Below, piece by piece: positions 1 through 10,005 of a DNA stretch of 64,000 nt (positions within the stretch are counted from its first letter, which is position 1; every line of letters starts with the position of its first letter). The stretch comes from Furcasterigmium furcatum (Eukaryota; Ascomycota; Sordariomycetes; Glomerellales; Plectosphaerellaceae): assembly GCA_001599815.1 (NCBI GenBank), contig BCIA01000005.1, positions 2,397,088 through 2,461,087 of the forward strand. Direction: 5' to 3'. Under the pieces are notes generated by a model, which searched no databases, was not told the origin of the DNA, and saw only the letters and a program-made list of their open reading frames with translations. A program made the translations under genes and the position numbers.

Positions 1-2038
1 AGGGGGGCAGAGCCGACAGACATTTGAAGGAATCGTGGATGCCGTAAGGGGCCTTTTGGGCGAGCGGGCGGAAGACTCCTGGCTCGCTCGGGGTCGCTGA
101 GATGACGACGCACGGCGGACGGAGGAGCGGTGGTCAACTCCGCCGTGGTGGAACTAACGAAGAGGACAGGACGAAACACTAACTTGACCGGTGAGCGGTC
201 GTCAATAGCGCGGGAAGCTGAGGGCGATGGGCATGCGGCGCCTGGTCAGGTCGCCCAAGGGATCTCGGGCTGCCCTACACTACGAACCACGTTTTCCCCT
301 TTGGGGGAGCTGATCAGCGGTATCAGCGGCACAGGTCCTGAGGCCCGCCCGGTATGTGTCCTCTGGCCTGCTGCCCGCCAGCTTGCCTGCCAAAAAAAGC
401 CGACTAGTCTTATGTCCGTCTCTCGCCCGAAAAGCCCGAGAAGAAGCGAAGGTCCGGTCAAGTTAAGCTTACCATGCCATTTGGACCGGCGGAGGAGACT
501 CTACCTGCCACTTGCGCTGGGCTAACTGAAGCGTGGGAAGGCTAAAAATTTGAGGGTTCTTTTCGGTGGCCATCTCACTGTTTTTCCGTCCTATTGCTCA
601 GTCAGGCTGGGCTGGCACCCCCCCGTCCGATCGTGAAAAGCACCGGCCACCCGTCTCGGCTGGCCGCCCACTTGCCCGTGAGTGCCGCGCGGCCTCCTTC
701 TTTGGGAGGGGGGTTGAAGATGCCAGGGCTTTTCCTCCTGGGCCATTCCCTGCGCCTGGGCGTTGGATAGCGAGTAAGTCCACAGAGGGCCGCTGCCTCC
801 AGCTGCTTCTGCCGGTGCACAAAGACAGTGAAAACCCAACGGCTCCTATCTGCTTGTTGTGCTCCATATCCAAGGCTCGAGGCGGACGAGGGGGAATTGA
901 ATATGGAGACGCCGGGCCACTACTCGGGAGTTCCACGAGGAGGTGGTTCTGACGCCGGAGCCGGCCGGCCCCTCACTCGCTCCCACTTCGTCTGATTTTT
1001 CTGTTTCCTGTGCTGCTGGGGGTCCTTCAGCGGGCACGGCGTCATGATGCTGTCGCCATCGGGGGCTGCCCCCTTTGCCAGCTCCATTTTGTAGGTAATA
1101 GCGCCCGCTCTGTAGGGTTGCAATGGGGACGGCAGAATTTCTGCGTCTGACGCTTGCGCGCCTATTTGTAAATCTATGGGATGTCTAATAGGAGCTTTCG
1201 TCCTCCATGTTGAGTATCCCGAGGGGGGGTTTATGGGGGTGTGCTCAAGACCCCAACCCCCTCCCCTGCATGCTTGAGCCCCCCGAGCGCTAGCATGCAC
1301 CCGCCGTTGCCCCGCACAGTGCCCGCTGACGCGACGGGTACCGCTGACCCTCGTGCTCGACCAACAAATCAGCCCACTGGGAAACGCGAGAGATGAAGAG
1401 ATGCGGCCAGGGATTCTCGTTCTCGCTCTCTCTCACACACCAGTTGTTGGGTGTCCTTCTCACGGAGGAAAAGTCCCCTCCCCCTGGTCCAGCCGCACAC
1501 ACCCCCTCCTCCTCCTGCTCCTCTCGCTGGTCTCCATTCAACTTCTCGCTTCCTGCCCCCCCTTTTCGCTGCCCCTTGCCAGAAGCAAAAGTGAGGCCCC
1601 CCTGTCAGACTCAGCAGATGCGGTGTCGGTCACCACAGTCCCCCCCACACTTTTTTCGCGCGTGAAAAGGTTCGAGGGTGATGGGGTCGCCCTGGCCCCT
1701 TTTCGCGCCGTGTCGGACGGACCGCGCCCCCGATACGGACATTTGTGACTTGGATTGCGTCTGCAGTGGTCCACGTGCGTCATGGGCGTGCAGCCTGAGT
1801 GCAGGGGGAGATGAGGAGCGGGCACGGCCCCGGCTGAGGCAGGCGATTCGCGAGAGCTCTTTGCCAGCCAAGGGGGTGTTAATCTCGATCGTGGGTGATG
1901 AGGCCGCGCGGTGAGACGCAAAGCGGAGTGAACGAGGAGGTTTCTGCCGTGTTTTGGAGCTCAGGCCCTGCTGCTGCTGCTGCAGCAGCTGTTGTTGTTG
2001 CGACGACGGGCGGTCTGGAGGTAGGTAGTCCGCTTCAA
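1..2038. other. Gene-free left edge
   Basis: I see no supportable gene here. Open frames on both strands are short, begin mostly at non-ATG codons and have low-complexity, Arg/Pro/Ser-rich translations typical of GC-rich intergenic DNA. A short CTG/CAG-type run at about 1971-2001 lies just outside the 3' end of PRP18. The region probably holds the PRP18 3' UTR and the upstream region of a gene left of the window. Confidence 0.5.
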
Positions 2039-3146
2039 TCAACCCATCAGCTGTCTGATGTCCTCGGGCGGCCAGCGCACCTGCGCAAAGGTGAGACAGC
2101 GCTTGATGCTCTGGAGGAACTTGCGCGTGACCTCGTCGCCCATGACGTGGCCCTTCTCGCCGTTGTGCAGCTTCTCGCGGGCGCTTCGCTCGTGGATGCC
2201 GACCATGGTCACGCCGATGGGCCACGCCGCCTTGCCGATGGACAGGCGCAGGTAGCCGTCGTTGGCGTCGACGTAGCGGCGCTCCTGGGCGGCCTTGACG
2301 ATCTCGACAATGGGCGCGAGGAGGTCGTCGGGAAGGTCGCCTTTCTCGAATCTTCTGAAGAGCTGTCCGCAGTTAGTACAAATGTCCACTTCCGATTGAT
2401 CGCGCAATGAAGGATTGACAACATACCGGCACCATGTTCTCGCGGCTCTGCACCATTGCCGCATACGCCGTCTTGCTGGCCGTAGTGTCCGACTTCTCCG
2501 CCTCCATGGCCCGGTGGTACTCGGTGAGGACCATGGTGAAGTAGCTCGCCAGCTGCCGGAAGAGCCACTTCCTCGCGTCCTTTTCCTTGGGAACAGCACC
2601 GTCGACCTTCATGTCCTTCTGCTCGACAAGTTGTAACGTCGTTGGGATGGGTCCCTTGGTGATGACGGTCGTCAGCTTCCTGTGTCGTCGCAGTCGTGCG
2701 TTATGGCTCTCGCCGAACAGGACGGTGGGTTCGCCGAGCTGGCGCAGCTTCGTCCGCAGTTCGTCGTCGGGTATATCCTCCATGCCGTCCTCCAGCTCGG
2801 CGGCCTCTTCGCTCGTGGCCTTCTTGAGCTCTGGCAGGCCCAGCCTCTTCCTCCGAGAGGCTTCCTCGGCAGCGTCCTTCTCTTCCCGCCGTATCCTCAT
2901 CTCCTCGGCCAGGCGCTGGCGCTTCTCCTCGCGCTCCTTAGATTCGGCGGCGGCATCTTCCTCGCGCTTGCGCTTCGCGGTCGCCTTGGCCTCGCGTTCG
3001 GCCTCGAGCCTGGCTTGTTCTTCGAGGTAGGCCTTCTTGCGTTTCTCTTCGACGTCGGATCGCTTGATGTACTTGGAGTCTCCGCCGGGCGGGGCGCTCC
3101 CCTTGCCCTTGGAGAGCTCCTTCTTCATAAGGGCCGCGAAATCCAT
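2039..3146 (-). CDS. PRP18: Pre-mRNA-splicing factor Prp18
   Basis: This is the U5-associated factor that acts in the second catalytic step of splicing, in the nucleus. Two exons (3146-2427 and 2362-2039) give 347 residues; the 64-nt intron 2363-2426 has GTATGT, a perfect TACTAAC branch site (2372-2378) and CAG. The N-terminal ~110 residues are a highly charged Lys/Glu/Arg coiled coil (starting MDFAALMKKELSKGKG). A PRP4/SFM-like segment follows (DIPDDELRTKLRQLGEP), then the C-terminal helical Prp18 domain with its conserved loop (GYLRLSIGKAAWPIGVTMVG, near residue 290) and the terminal RWPPEDIRQLMG. Length and domain order match the family. The ATG at 3146 is the first in frame and is followed by the typical Prp18 start. 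It is divergent from SAP18, leaving 665 bp between the two starts. Family assignment is firm. Confidence 0.95.
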
Positions 3147-3811
3147 GGTCGGTCGTCACGAGGACTCGAGTGTGGTCGGAGGAGGAGGTCGGATGAGGTT
3201 GAAAAACGGTGGAGCAAGCTTCAGATCGGACATGCGGCTCTGCAGCCGGACCCCGGCAGAGCAGAATCTGGAGGGCAAGTCAAGGCGAGGTTTGCACGAG
3301 TAGTGGTTCTTGTCCTGGGGGGGAGGGTGTGTGAAAGTTGACGGAGGCTTTGCTTCGCCATCCTTGGCATTCGTGGTGGCGGTTATAGTTCGGACAAGCT
3401 CCGTGAGGGACCCGACCTCCCGCGGGAGCGCTCCAGTGCTGCCAGTGGCAGAAAGGGCGGCCGTCCCCCACCTGGCAGCACCTACCGGCTGCCTGAAGTG
3501 ACACTGCAGCCCAGCACAGGCGCGCAAGACCGCGCGCCTGGCGCAACCTTACCCCATGCCCATGCTCGCATGCTCCAGTTTCCCGACTTGCACAGCCTCA
3601 ATCCAAGCTGAATGAGTTTTGCAACCCCCCCTCGGATGGTGCAATTGCCCTCTGATGAGGTCGAATTAAGCTTGATCGACAACCGGTTTCACGGGAACTG
3701 CGTCTTGGCATCTCTTCGTCGCCATTCCGGCCGCTGGGGACACACTGTACGTCGACATTGCGGCTCTGCCCTCCAGAACTCCCACGACGACCTCAGACGA
3801 CCTCCCCCACC
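3147..3811. promoter_or_regulatory. Shared PRP18/SAP18 divergent promoter region
   Basis: These 665 bp separate the start codons of PRP18 (minus) and SAP18 (plus), so both promoters must lie here. I find no convincing TATA box or named factor site. The last ~40 bp before the SAP18 ATG are rich in CCTCAGACGACC-type pyrimidine/purine steps typical of a fungal 5' leader. Co-regulation of the two RNA-processing genes is inference. Confidence 0.5.
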
Positions 3812-4636
3812 ATGGCCGAATCCCAGCCCGATCGGGAGGACAACACGCCCTTCCTGCTGCGGCTCTTCTACCGCCAAGGATCCTTCCACAGGTGAGACGC
3901 CGCCCCTCGAACTGGTCACCTGACCGGCACACACACACTCCCCCCATCTCTCTCTCTCTCTTCCTGTACATGCCGCTGACTCGCAAGACCGGACGAGTTC
4001 GCATCACGATCGCTCCCCCCCTCTCTGGACCTGCACACCTGGCCCACCTGCACCCTCAACGAGCTCGCCTGCCTGATCGCCTCCGAGCGGCCCGCCCTCC
4101 TCCCGAGCCCGTCGATAGGCACCCGCCTCGCCTTCCGCCTCATATACCCGGATGCCCGCAGCCTGGCCGCCTCGAGCCATGGCCAGCCACGCTTCGTGAC
4201 CAAAGAGCTAGGGAGCGTCGTCATCGGGGAGGGAGCTTCCGGCGCTGCCAACGGCAAGCTGGGCGAGGGCCTCGACGCGGACGAGGATGTTGAGATGGGC
4301 GACCGTCCCTCGCCCGGTGCCCAGGGAGCGGCGTCCGGCGAGAGCACGCTGGAAGATGCCAGATATGTTATCGGCGACTACGTTTCGTGCGCTATCCTGC
4401 CACCGCTGTCGGACGGGAGCGTGGCGCCCGAAGCACACGCCAGGCCCGTCAATGCGGGAGCCGCTGGTGGGTTCCCTGGGTCTCGGAGGGATTCAGCATT
4501 TGGGCGGGGAGACGGATGGAACCGCAGGCGGCAGTTTGGGGACGTCCCTATGGGCGACTGGCGGCGCGGGGAGAGGTTGCCCGATGATCGTCCGGACCGG
4601 TCGTGGGGAGGGAGGGGTTCTCGCCGGGGGAGGTGA
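3812..4636 (+). CDS. SAP18: Sin3-associated polypeptide Sap18 homologue
   Basis: SAP18 is a ubiquitin-fold subunit of Sin3-histone deacetylase assemblies and, in animals, of the ASAP/PSAP splicing-linked complexes. Exon 1 (3812-3891) encodes the signature NTPFLLRLFYRQGSFHR. A 96-nt intron (3892-3987; GTGAGA, CT-rich tract, AAG) follows, and exon 2 (3988-4636) continues with PDEFASRSLPPSLDLHTWPT, the canonical Sap18 join, then LNELACLIASERPALLPSPS and RLAFRLIYPDA. Total 242 residues. The loop at about residues 105-150 is acidic and longer than in animal Sap18. The last ~50 residues are Arg/Gly/Asp-rich and end GGRGSRRGR, like an RNA-binding RG tail. Start chosen because MAESQPDREDNTPFLLRLFY matches the family N-terminus. 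It is convergent with the next gene, leaving 238 bp. Confidence 0.93.
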
Positions 4637-4874
4637 TCGTGGGCCCCCCGGTGTTCTTCGCGGATGCGTCCCGTCTTGTGACTATTGTTCTTCAGATATC
4701 TTGATACCCAGGGTCCCTCAAGCCCGCAGATACTATGATTTTCACACCTATGCACCAGCATGTTCGATCTTCTCGTTCGGCTCTTCGCGTGAGGGATCTT
4801 CTTCTATTCCGTCTGCTCCGGTCGGTCGTTTACATCTTATGTACAGCCCCCCTGCCTCGTGTACCATTCTTCGT

Positions 4875-5322
4875 CTACCGCTCGGCGAGGACATCGCCCT
4901 TGCGCTTCGCTTTCAAGTCCCACAGGCCCTAGATGTCATGGTCAGCCCGGCCCGCATTGAAGGTACGCAACAGCGACAATCCACACTCACGTCGGTCTTG
5001 TATCCGATGTAACCGATGATGACGGGCACAACAACAGCGTAGACGAAGGTAATGCGTGCCGTCCTCGGGGTCCAGCGGAAGTGGTTGTGACGGTTGCTGG
5101 TCATCTCTGCGCGCTGTGTCAGCCCCAAGTCCCGCCACGACTCCCGTTCTTGTATCATCCGCATCGTTTCGATATCGCTCTCGTTCGTTAGGGGGTTGAC
5201 GTACGACTCAGCTTGGCGAAGGCCGGGTCGACCGCGAACTCTGGGGGGAAAGGGTTAGCCGGTGCTCCTCTGCAAGATGGTGCGTCAATTGGCTCACTGT
5301 TGTGCTGTACGCCGCCTGCCAT
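4875..5322 (-). CDS. Complex I accessory subunit, NDUFB4/B15 (NB5M)-like
   Basis: A 76-residue protein assembled from four small exons: 5322-5298, 5240-5205, 5106-4991 and 4928-4875. Introns are 5241-5297 (GTGAGC..CAG), 5107-5204 (GTACGT..CAG) and 4929-4990 (GTGAGT..TAG). It starts MAGGVQHNKFAVDPAFAKLS. The centre has the HNHFRWTPRTARITFVYAVV block, leading into a single membrane segment (about residues 37-55, FVYAVVVPVIIGYIGY), and the end is GLWDLKAKRKGDVLAER. Size, the FRWTPRTAR motif and the WDxxxKRKGD end match fungal proteins annotated as NADH:ubiquinone oxidoreductase B15/NDUFB4, an inner-membrane accessory subunit of the proton-pumping arm. Frame is maintained through all four exons, which strongly supports the model even though each exon alone looks insignificant. 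The exact family name is less certain than the gene itself. Confidence 0.75.
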
Positions 5323-5963
5323 TGTGACGGTTGTCGGACAGCTCTTCTTTGGTATGGTTCGATTGGGTGGGTTGGGATGTAAGGTTCGGCGATGTCGTGC
5401 GGTCGCTCGCCTTTTGTCGCTGATGATTGAACCTGGCGACGATGGTGCTGGCCGGGGTTGAGGACGTTGGATAGACGGACTCTGATTGGTCAATTAAAAG
5501 TCACGTGATGAATGGCGAGATCTCGGTCAAGTCGGTGTCTCGGTGAGCGGCCACACCGAAACATTCATGTGAAGACAGACTCGATCACCTGTAATCCGTT
5601 ATGCGTTGAGTTTCCGCCAATATTGTCAGTGTTTTAGAAAACAAACCCTCCATTTGCCGCCAACCTCCATCCATCATGTGAAGGTCTGCGGATCGGCATT
5701 GACATCATCCCGGGATGCGTCCGCCACGGCCGTCATCATGGGCTTGAAGAGGGTGCCGAGGCTCGCACTCGCTCAGATTGGCGGGCCCCACCCCCGATCA
5801 CCCCGAACTGGGCTCCCAACGCCGGGGCTAGCAACCCGGAAACTCTGTCCTCCGGGGCTTCAGGCGCCTTGAAAAGAAGGCTCGATCCCATTCTTCATGT
5901 TCATCATTTGACAGTTTCTTTTCGTCCTCAAAAATTAATACACCAGCTCATATTCACATCACC
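5323..5963. promoter_or_regulatory. Divergent promoter of NDUFB4-like gene and GST
   Basis: Intergenic 641 bp between two divergent starts. It contains an ATTGG (inverted CCAAT) at 5485-5489 and a palindromic TCACGTGA E-box at 5501-5508, 12 bp apart and about 165-185 bp upstream of the minus-strand start. CCAAT (HAP complex) and CACGTG (Cbf1-type) elements are established in fungal respiratory-gene promoters; use here is inference. The stretch before the GST start (5900-5960) is TTTTC- and AT-richer, as expected for a leader. Confidence 0.4.
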
Positions 5964-6822
5964 ATGGCGGAGGAACAACCCAAAGTCAAGCTCTACTGGT
6001 AAGTGACGACATCGACTTACACGTACCTCAGGCTGCATGCTCACACATCTCAGGCTCGAGCAGTCCCGCGCCCAGAACATCGTCTGGCTCCTGGAGGAGC
6101 TCAAGATCGACTACGATGTCGAGGTCTTCCACCGCAACAAGCAGACCATGCTCGCCCCGAAGGAGCTCGTCAAGATACACCCCCTCGGCAAGTCGCCCGT
6201 CGTCGAGGTCACCCCGCCGGGCGGCACGCCTGAGGACTCGGTGAGGCTCGCGGAGAGCGGCTTCATCGTCAGCTACCTCGTCGAACACTTCCCCGAGGGC
6301 AAGAACCTCGTCCCCGCGCGCTGGAAGCCCGGCAAGGAGAACACCGTCGCCGGCGAGACCGACGCCTGGCTGCGCCACCAGTACCTCCTGTACTACATCG
6401 AGGGAAGCTTCTTCCCGATCCTCACCGTCGCCCTGATTGTCTCCATCCTCAAGTCCACCAAGGTCCCTTTCTTCGTGCGGCCCCTGACCTCCATGGTCGG
6501 CGACCAGATCACAAACTCCTTCATCGCGCCCAACGCGAAGCGCCACCTCGGCATGCTCGAGAAATTCCTCGAGACGTCTCCCGACGGCGGGAAGTACATG
6601 TGTGGCGACAGGCTCACGGCGGCGGATATCCTGATCAGCTACGCGCTCATCGCGGCAGAACAGCGATTTGACAACATGGGCAAGTTTGAGAAGGGATCGG
6701 CCAAGGACACGTTCCCGCGCTTGTTCGAGTATATCGACCGGCTCAAGAAGGAGCCGGGGTACCAGAAGTCGGCGGACAAGATCAGGGAGATTGATGGGGA
6801 TTTCCAGGCGACGCTAGGGTAA
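5964..6822 (+). CDS. Glutathione S-transferase (Gtt1-like)
   Basis: Conjugates glutathione to electrophiles or reduces peroxides; Gtt1-type fungal GSTs are membrane-associated. Exon 1 (5964-5998) encodes MAEEQPKVKLYW. The 55-nt intron 5999-6053 (GTAAGT..CAG) falls inside the Trp codon, and exon 2 (6054-6822) continues LEQSRAQNIVWLLEELKIDY, giving 267 residues. Residues ~6-95 form the thioredoxin-like N-domain, with the cis-Pro motif GKSPVVEV and the GSH-contacting ESGFIVSYLVEHF. The all-helical C-domain includes LLYYIEGSFFPILTVALIVS and KVPFFVRPLTSMVGDQI, a hydrophobic insert characteristic of the Gtt1 branch, then YMCGDRLTAADILISYALIA with the N-capping motif. Divergent from the complex I gene. 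Exact substrate is unknown. Confidence 0.9.
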
Positions 6823-7726
6823 GATCCTCTCTCTCATATTGTCTGCCCGGCATGAGGGTCACCGAATTCGTGGCCAGTCCGGCTATGTCGCCCTCCGGAT
6901 ACGTTGCCCTTTGATCTTTACCCAATTATGTACGAGGCTATCTCGACTTCTTGAAGTTAAGAGAGATACCATCTTAATCATTCAAGGCTCGATCTTTTCT
7001 GTAACCCTCTTGGCCGGGAACAGTACATGAATTCCTCGTGACTCTGTTCGATAACTTATATTGGTTTAGGTCCAAGCCTCGGCTTTGATACTGGGGGTTT
7101 CGTACAGGCCCAGGTCACCATGTTCTTAAGTAATCTCATCATGATGCCCATCTAGCAACCATGCCTTATGTTTTCTGGCAGCCCGCAGTGTCCTGGACAG
7201 CGTTGAAGCTAAAGCCATCGTCCATGGCATCAGGAACTATCCAGTTGATACATGCAGGGCTTCCGCAGGACATCTGCGCCAAGTTCCCGATTACGACGCT
7301 TTCCGAGAGTAGCATCGGGCGGACATGTTGGCGATGCGCCTGACAGCCTCGTTCGGAGGTCGCGATGCGGTACAGCAACGCCAAGCATTGCAACCAACAA
7401 ACAGCTGCAGGCCTCAGAATAATAAAGTGGCGAAGCTAATTCATTGCACGATGCTGGCCAGTCCCGCCAGTGCTCACGGTAACATTTTCAATCACCCCAC
7501 AACCCGGCACCTGATCATAGGTATTCATTCACCTTCCAGAATAGGGCCAGGCAACCAAGAGTTGGGCGGCTGATGCCCTCGGCGACAGGAGCCCTCGGGC
7601 CTGGACCCTCACGCCATCGCATGTTTACTTAAAGTGAAGCCGTGTCTCGATAGTTCATCTCAATCTCAACACTCCTCACTCATCCCTCATCCCACATACC
7701 TATCGCAACGACACGAAATACCCACA
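6823..7726. other. Intergenic
   Basis: About 900 bp with no recognisable gene. The first part is AT-richer and probably holds the GST 3' UTR; the last ~80 bp (CAATCTCAACACTCCTCACTC and similar) look like the pyrimidine-rich leader of the next gene. Small open frames at 7161-7393 are not supported. Confidence 0.5.
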
Positions 7727-8260
7727 ATGCGCATCCTCCAAAATTATTCTCTACTCCTCCTGCTCACGGGCCTCGCCGCCGCCCTGGATATCACCAGTCC
7801 GACCGGCAGCTCCCTCGACATCTCGGAACCCATCACCATCGCATGGACCAAGCCCGACCCCCCGGCGGGCGACTTCGTCTCCGTCAAGGTTGAGATGCGT
7901 CTCGCAATGAAGCTCCCCGCGAACCTCACAACCCATGGACCCTCCACGACCGGATTCGACGAGGTCATCGCCGCCAATCTCAGCATCACGAGCCCGGGAT
8001 CCATCGAGTGGTCCCCGAGCGAGGTGGTCGACTTCCTGGGGAATTTTACAGACTATCCCGAGGAGCTGAGCTCCGCCAGGTTGACATTCACAGTCTCCAT
8101 GGTCGGTCGCCGTTGGCAGAACGGGGAGGTCCCTGCCCGGACGGATGAGTTCACCCTCGAGGGCTATGAGGGGGCGCCGCCGAGCATGGGCGCGCTGGTG
8201 AGGCCTGGTTGGGCGGTGCTCCCTGCTGCTGGCGCCGCTGCGCTGGCCTGGCTTCTGTGA
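7727..8260 (+). CDS. GPI-anchored Kre9/Knh1-like surface protein
   Basis: A single-exon 177-residue secretory protein. The signal peptide MRILQNYSLLLLLTGLAAA is followed by LDITSPTGSSLDISEPITIAW, the opening of the Kre9/Knh1 N-terminal family of Ser/Thr-rich GPI proteins, an immunoglobulin-like beta fold found in cell-wall proteins. Potential N-glycosylation sites are NLT, NLS and NFT. The C-terminus is hydrophobic (GWAVLPAAGAAALAWLL) after small residues, as expected for a GPI signal. An in-frame upstream extension of 31 codons opens at a non-ATG codon and lacks signal character, so the ATG at 7727 is preferred. It is short for the family because the usual long Ser/Thr-rich stalk is absent. 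Role in beta-1,6-glucan or wall assembly is inferred from family. Confidence 0.8.
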   Translation: MRILQNYSLLLLLTGLAAALDITSPTGSSLDISEPITIAWTKPDPPAGDFVSVKVEMRLAMKLPANLTTHGPSTTGFDEVIAANLSITSPGSIEWSPSEVVDFLGNFTDYPEELSSARLTFTVSMVGRRWQNGEVPARTDEFTLEGYEGAPPSMGALVRPGWAVLPAAGAAALAWLL

Positions 8261-8705
8261 AGGATGTGAGGGGGTTGAGCGTCAGGAAGTCAACTTGGGG
8301 CTCGTCGCGGCGAGAGGGCCTGGCAACCTACGGCACCTGGGGAGGAATGGGTTGAGGGAACTCATTCAAGCAACAATCTTGGCGGGAGGATATGGTTATT
8401 TCGTTATTGATGCATGCATGGCGCGGAGTTGTGGGCGGCACATCCATAGACGGTTCTAATGCACTGATACGAAGATGTGTCAAGGCCATGTGATTCGGGA
8501 ATATGGTATCATATGGGCTATCTCTGAGCTCTTCTATACTCCAGGACCGTATGTCTGTGATCCGCATTCCAAGACGTCCCGCAGATGCGCAGCCGTATTG
8601 ACGCCCTTTGCCCCTCCCAATCGTGTGATCCGCACGATGCCCAAACGCCAATGCGAACCAAAACCAAAAACGCTCATCCCTAGTCTTAGATCTTTGCCCA
8701 TGACC
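8261..8705. other. Convergent intergenic
   Basis: 445 bp between the 3' ends of the KRE9-like gene and the minus-strand DUF5672 gene. I see no further gene, repeat or RNA; it should contain both 3' UTRs. Confidence 0.5.
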
Positions 8706-10005
8706 TCACCACGGCACCAGTCCTGGCGGCAATCGTGGATACACCTTGCCATCAATGACCTCGGTACCGAATGGATACTCCGAGTCTGCGTCAGAGGGCA
8801 GGTCGTCCTCGATCCCTCCTGGGCCATCATTGAGATCCCTTTTCCAGCTGTTATGGCAGTTGCCGGGCACATACTTGGCCGCGTCCATGGCCAAGGTCAT
8901 CTTAACCTCTGGGCAGTAGTCCCAGATGTGTTTCCTCATCTCCGGCTTGCCCCAGATGCCGCCGTGCAGGGTGACGCCACTGCCGCCAGTGTGGTAGCCC
9001 ATGGGCTCGTAGAAACCCTTGCGCCAATCGTCGATTCCAGGGATAGCCTCTCCCTTGGACGCCGCGTCCAGGGTGTCGTTGAAGTTGTCGTAGGACTCAT
9101 CGCTCAATTCCGTCACCTTGCCCGAGTGCATCTCCCCACTGAATGTCAAGGAGACGGTCCCGTTGGCGACCTTGGAGCCTGGGCGGTGAGCCAAGCGCTC
9201 CGCGAGCCAGACGTCTTCCGGCTCGGAGCCATCGACGCGGACCTGGTCCCGCAGCACATCGATCATAGCGGAGACGCGGCGAATGGACAGGCCGCCGTTG
9301 CCGCCCCAGCGACCGCCGGGGTTCCAAGGAGCGCCGATCCAGTCGTACTCGAGGAAGTCGTTGATGTTATGTGGGCTGTTGGCGCACAGCATGCTGTCGG
9401 TCTGGAAGACGAGGAGCCACTCGGCGGGTTGGAGGACCGTCTCGTAGAGCCAGAGATTTGTCAGGAAGCGCGAGATCATCTCCTGGCCAGCGGTGCTCAT
9501 GTTCGCAGGGATATACGTCAGGTCCAGCTTGCCCATGGCGACGTGTTCGCGGATGGCAACGGACTGATTGATGAATTCGACCGACTCGACGGAGCCCATG
9601 AAGCGGAAGCGCCAGTCAGGCGGCACGACGGACATGAAATGCAGCATCATCGGGGCCAGGATAGGGTTCGGGCGGTTCTCGATCAACAGCGCAACCTTGG
9701 AGTGGTTGTACGGAGAATGGGCGTATTCGAGGGTGATCTGAGGGACTGGCACGGACAAGGCGGCCAGTGTGGGCGCCGAAAGCCAGATGGTGACACCACT
9801 GAGGAACGGATTAACGGGGTTCTGGCGCGGCAACCTCAATCAAGATGTAGCAATTGAAGACTCACAGAAAGACCACAACGCCGAACATGGCCTTCATGCG
9901 GCGGGTTGTCAGGCCCCAGAGGGTCATGGCGAGGCTTTTGGACTGGTCCCAGACATCGTGGAGGGACTTCTCGCCAGGAACAGCAGCTGGCGCTGAGGAT
10001 GCCAT
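8706..10005 (-). CDS. DUF5672 glycosyltransferase-like type II membrane protein (copy A)
   Basis: Two exons (10005-9866 and 9798-8706) with a 67-nt intron 9799-9865 (GTGAGT..CAG) give 410 residues. Exon 1 starts MASSAPAAVPGEKSLHDVWD. The join restores one hydrophobic segment (about residues 41-64, FGVVVFLLGVTIWLSAPTLA), so the protein has a short cytosolic tail, a signal anchor and a luminal domain, the layout of Golgi glycosyltransferases. The luminal part has YNHSKVALLIENRP, SVVPPDWRFRFMGS, a DxD-like acidic motif (FQTDSMLCAN, near residue 205), DWIGAPW and the glycine-rich GGNGGLSIRRVSAMIDVL, all hallmarks of DUF5672. No enzymatic function is established for the family; sugar transfer is inference from the motifs and topology. 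It is head-to-head with a paralogue at 11845. Confidence 0.9.

Noticed and set aside
8475..9857. 460-codon plus-strand ORF
   Set aside because: It lies antisense to the DUF5672 copy A gene; its translation is a frame shadow of GC-rich coding sequence with no domain.
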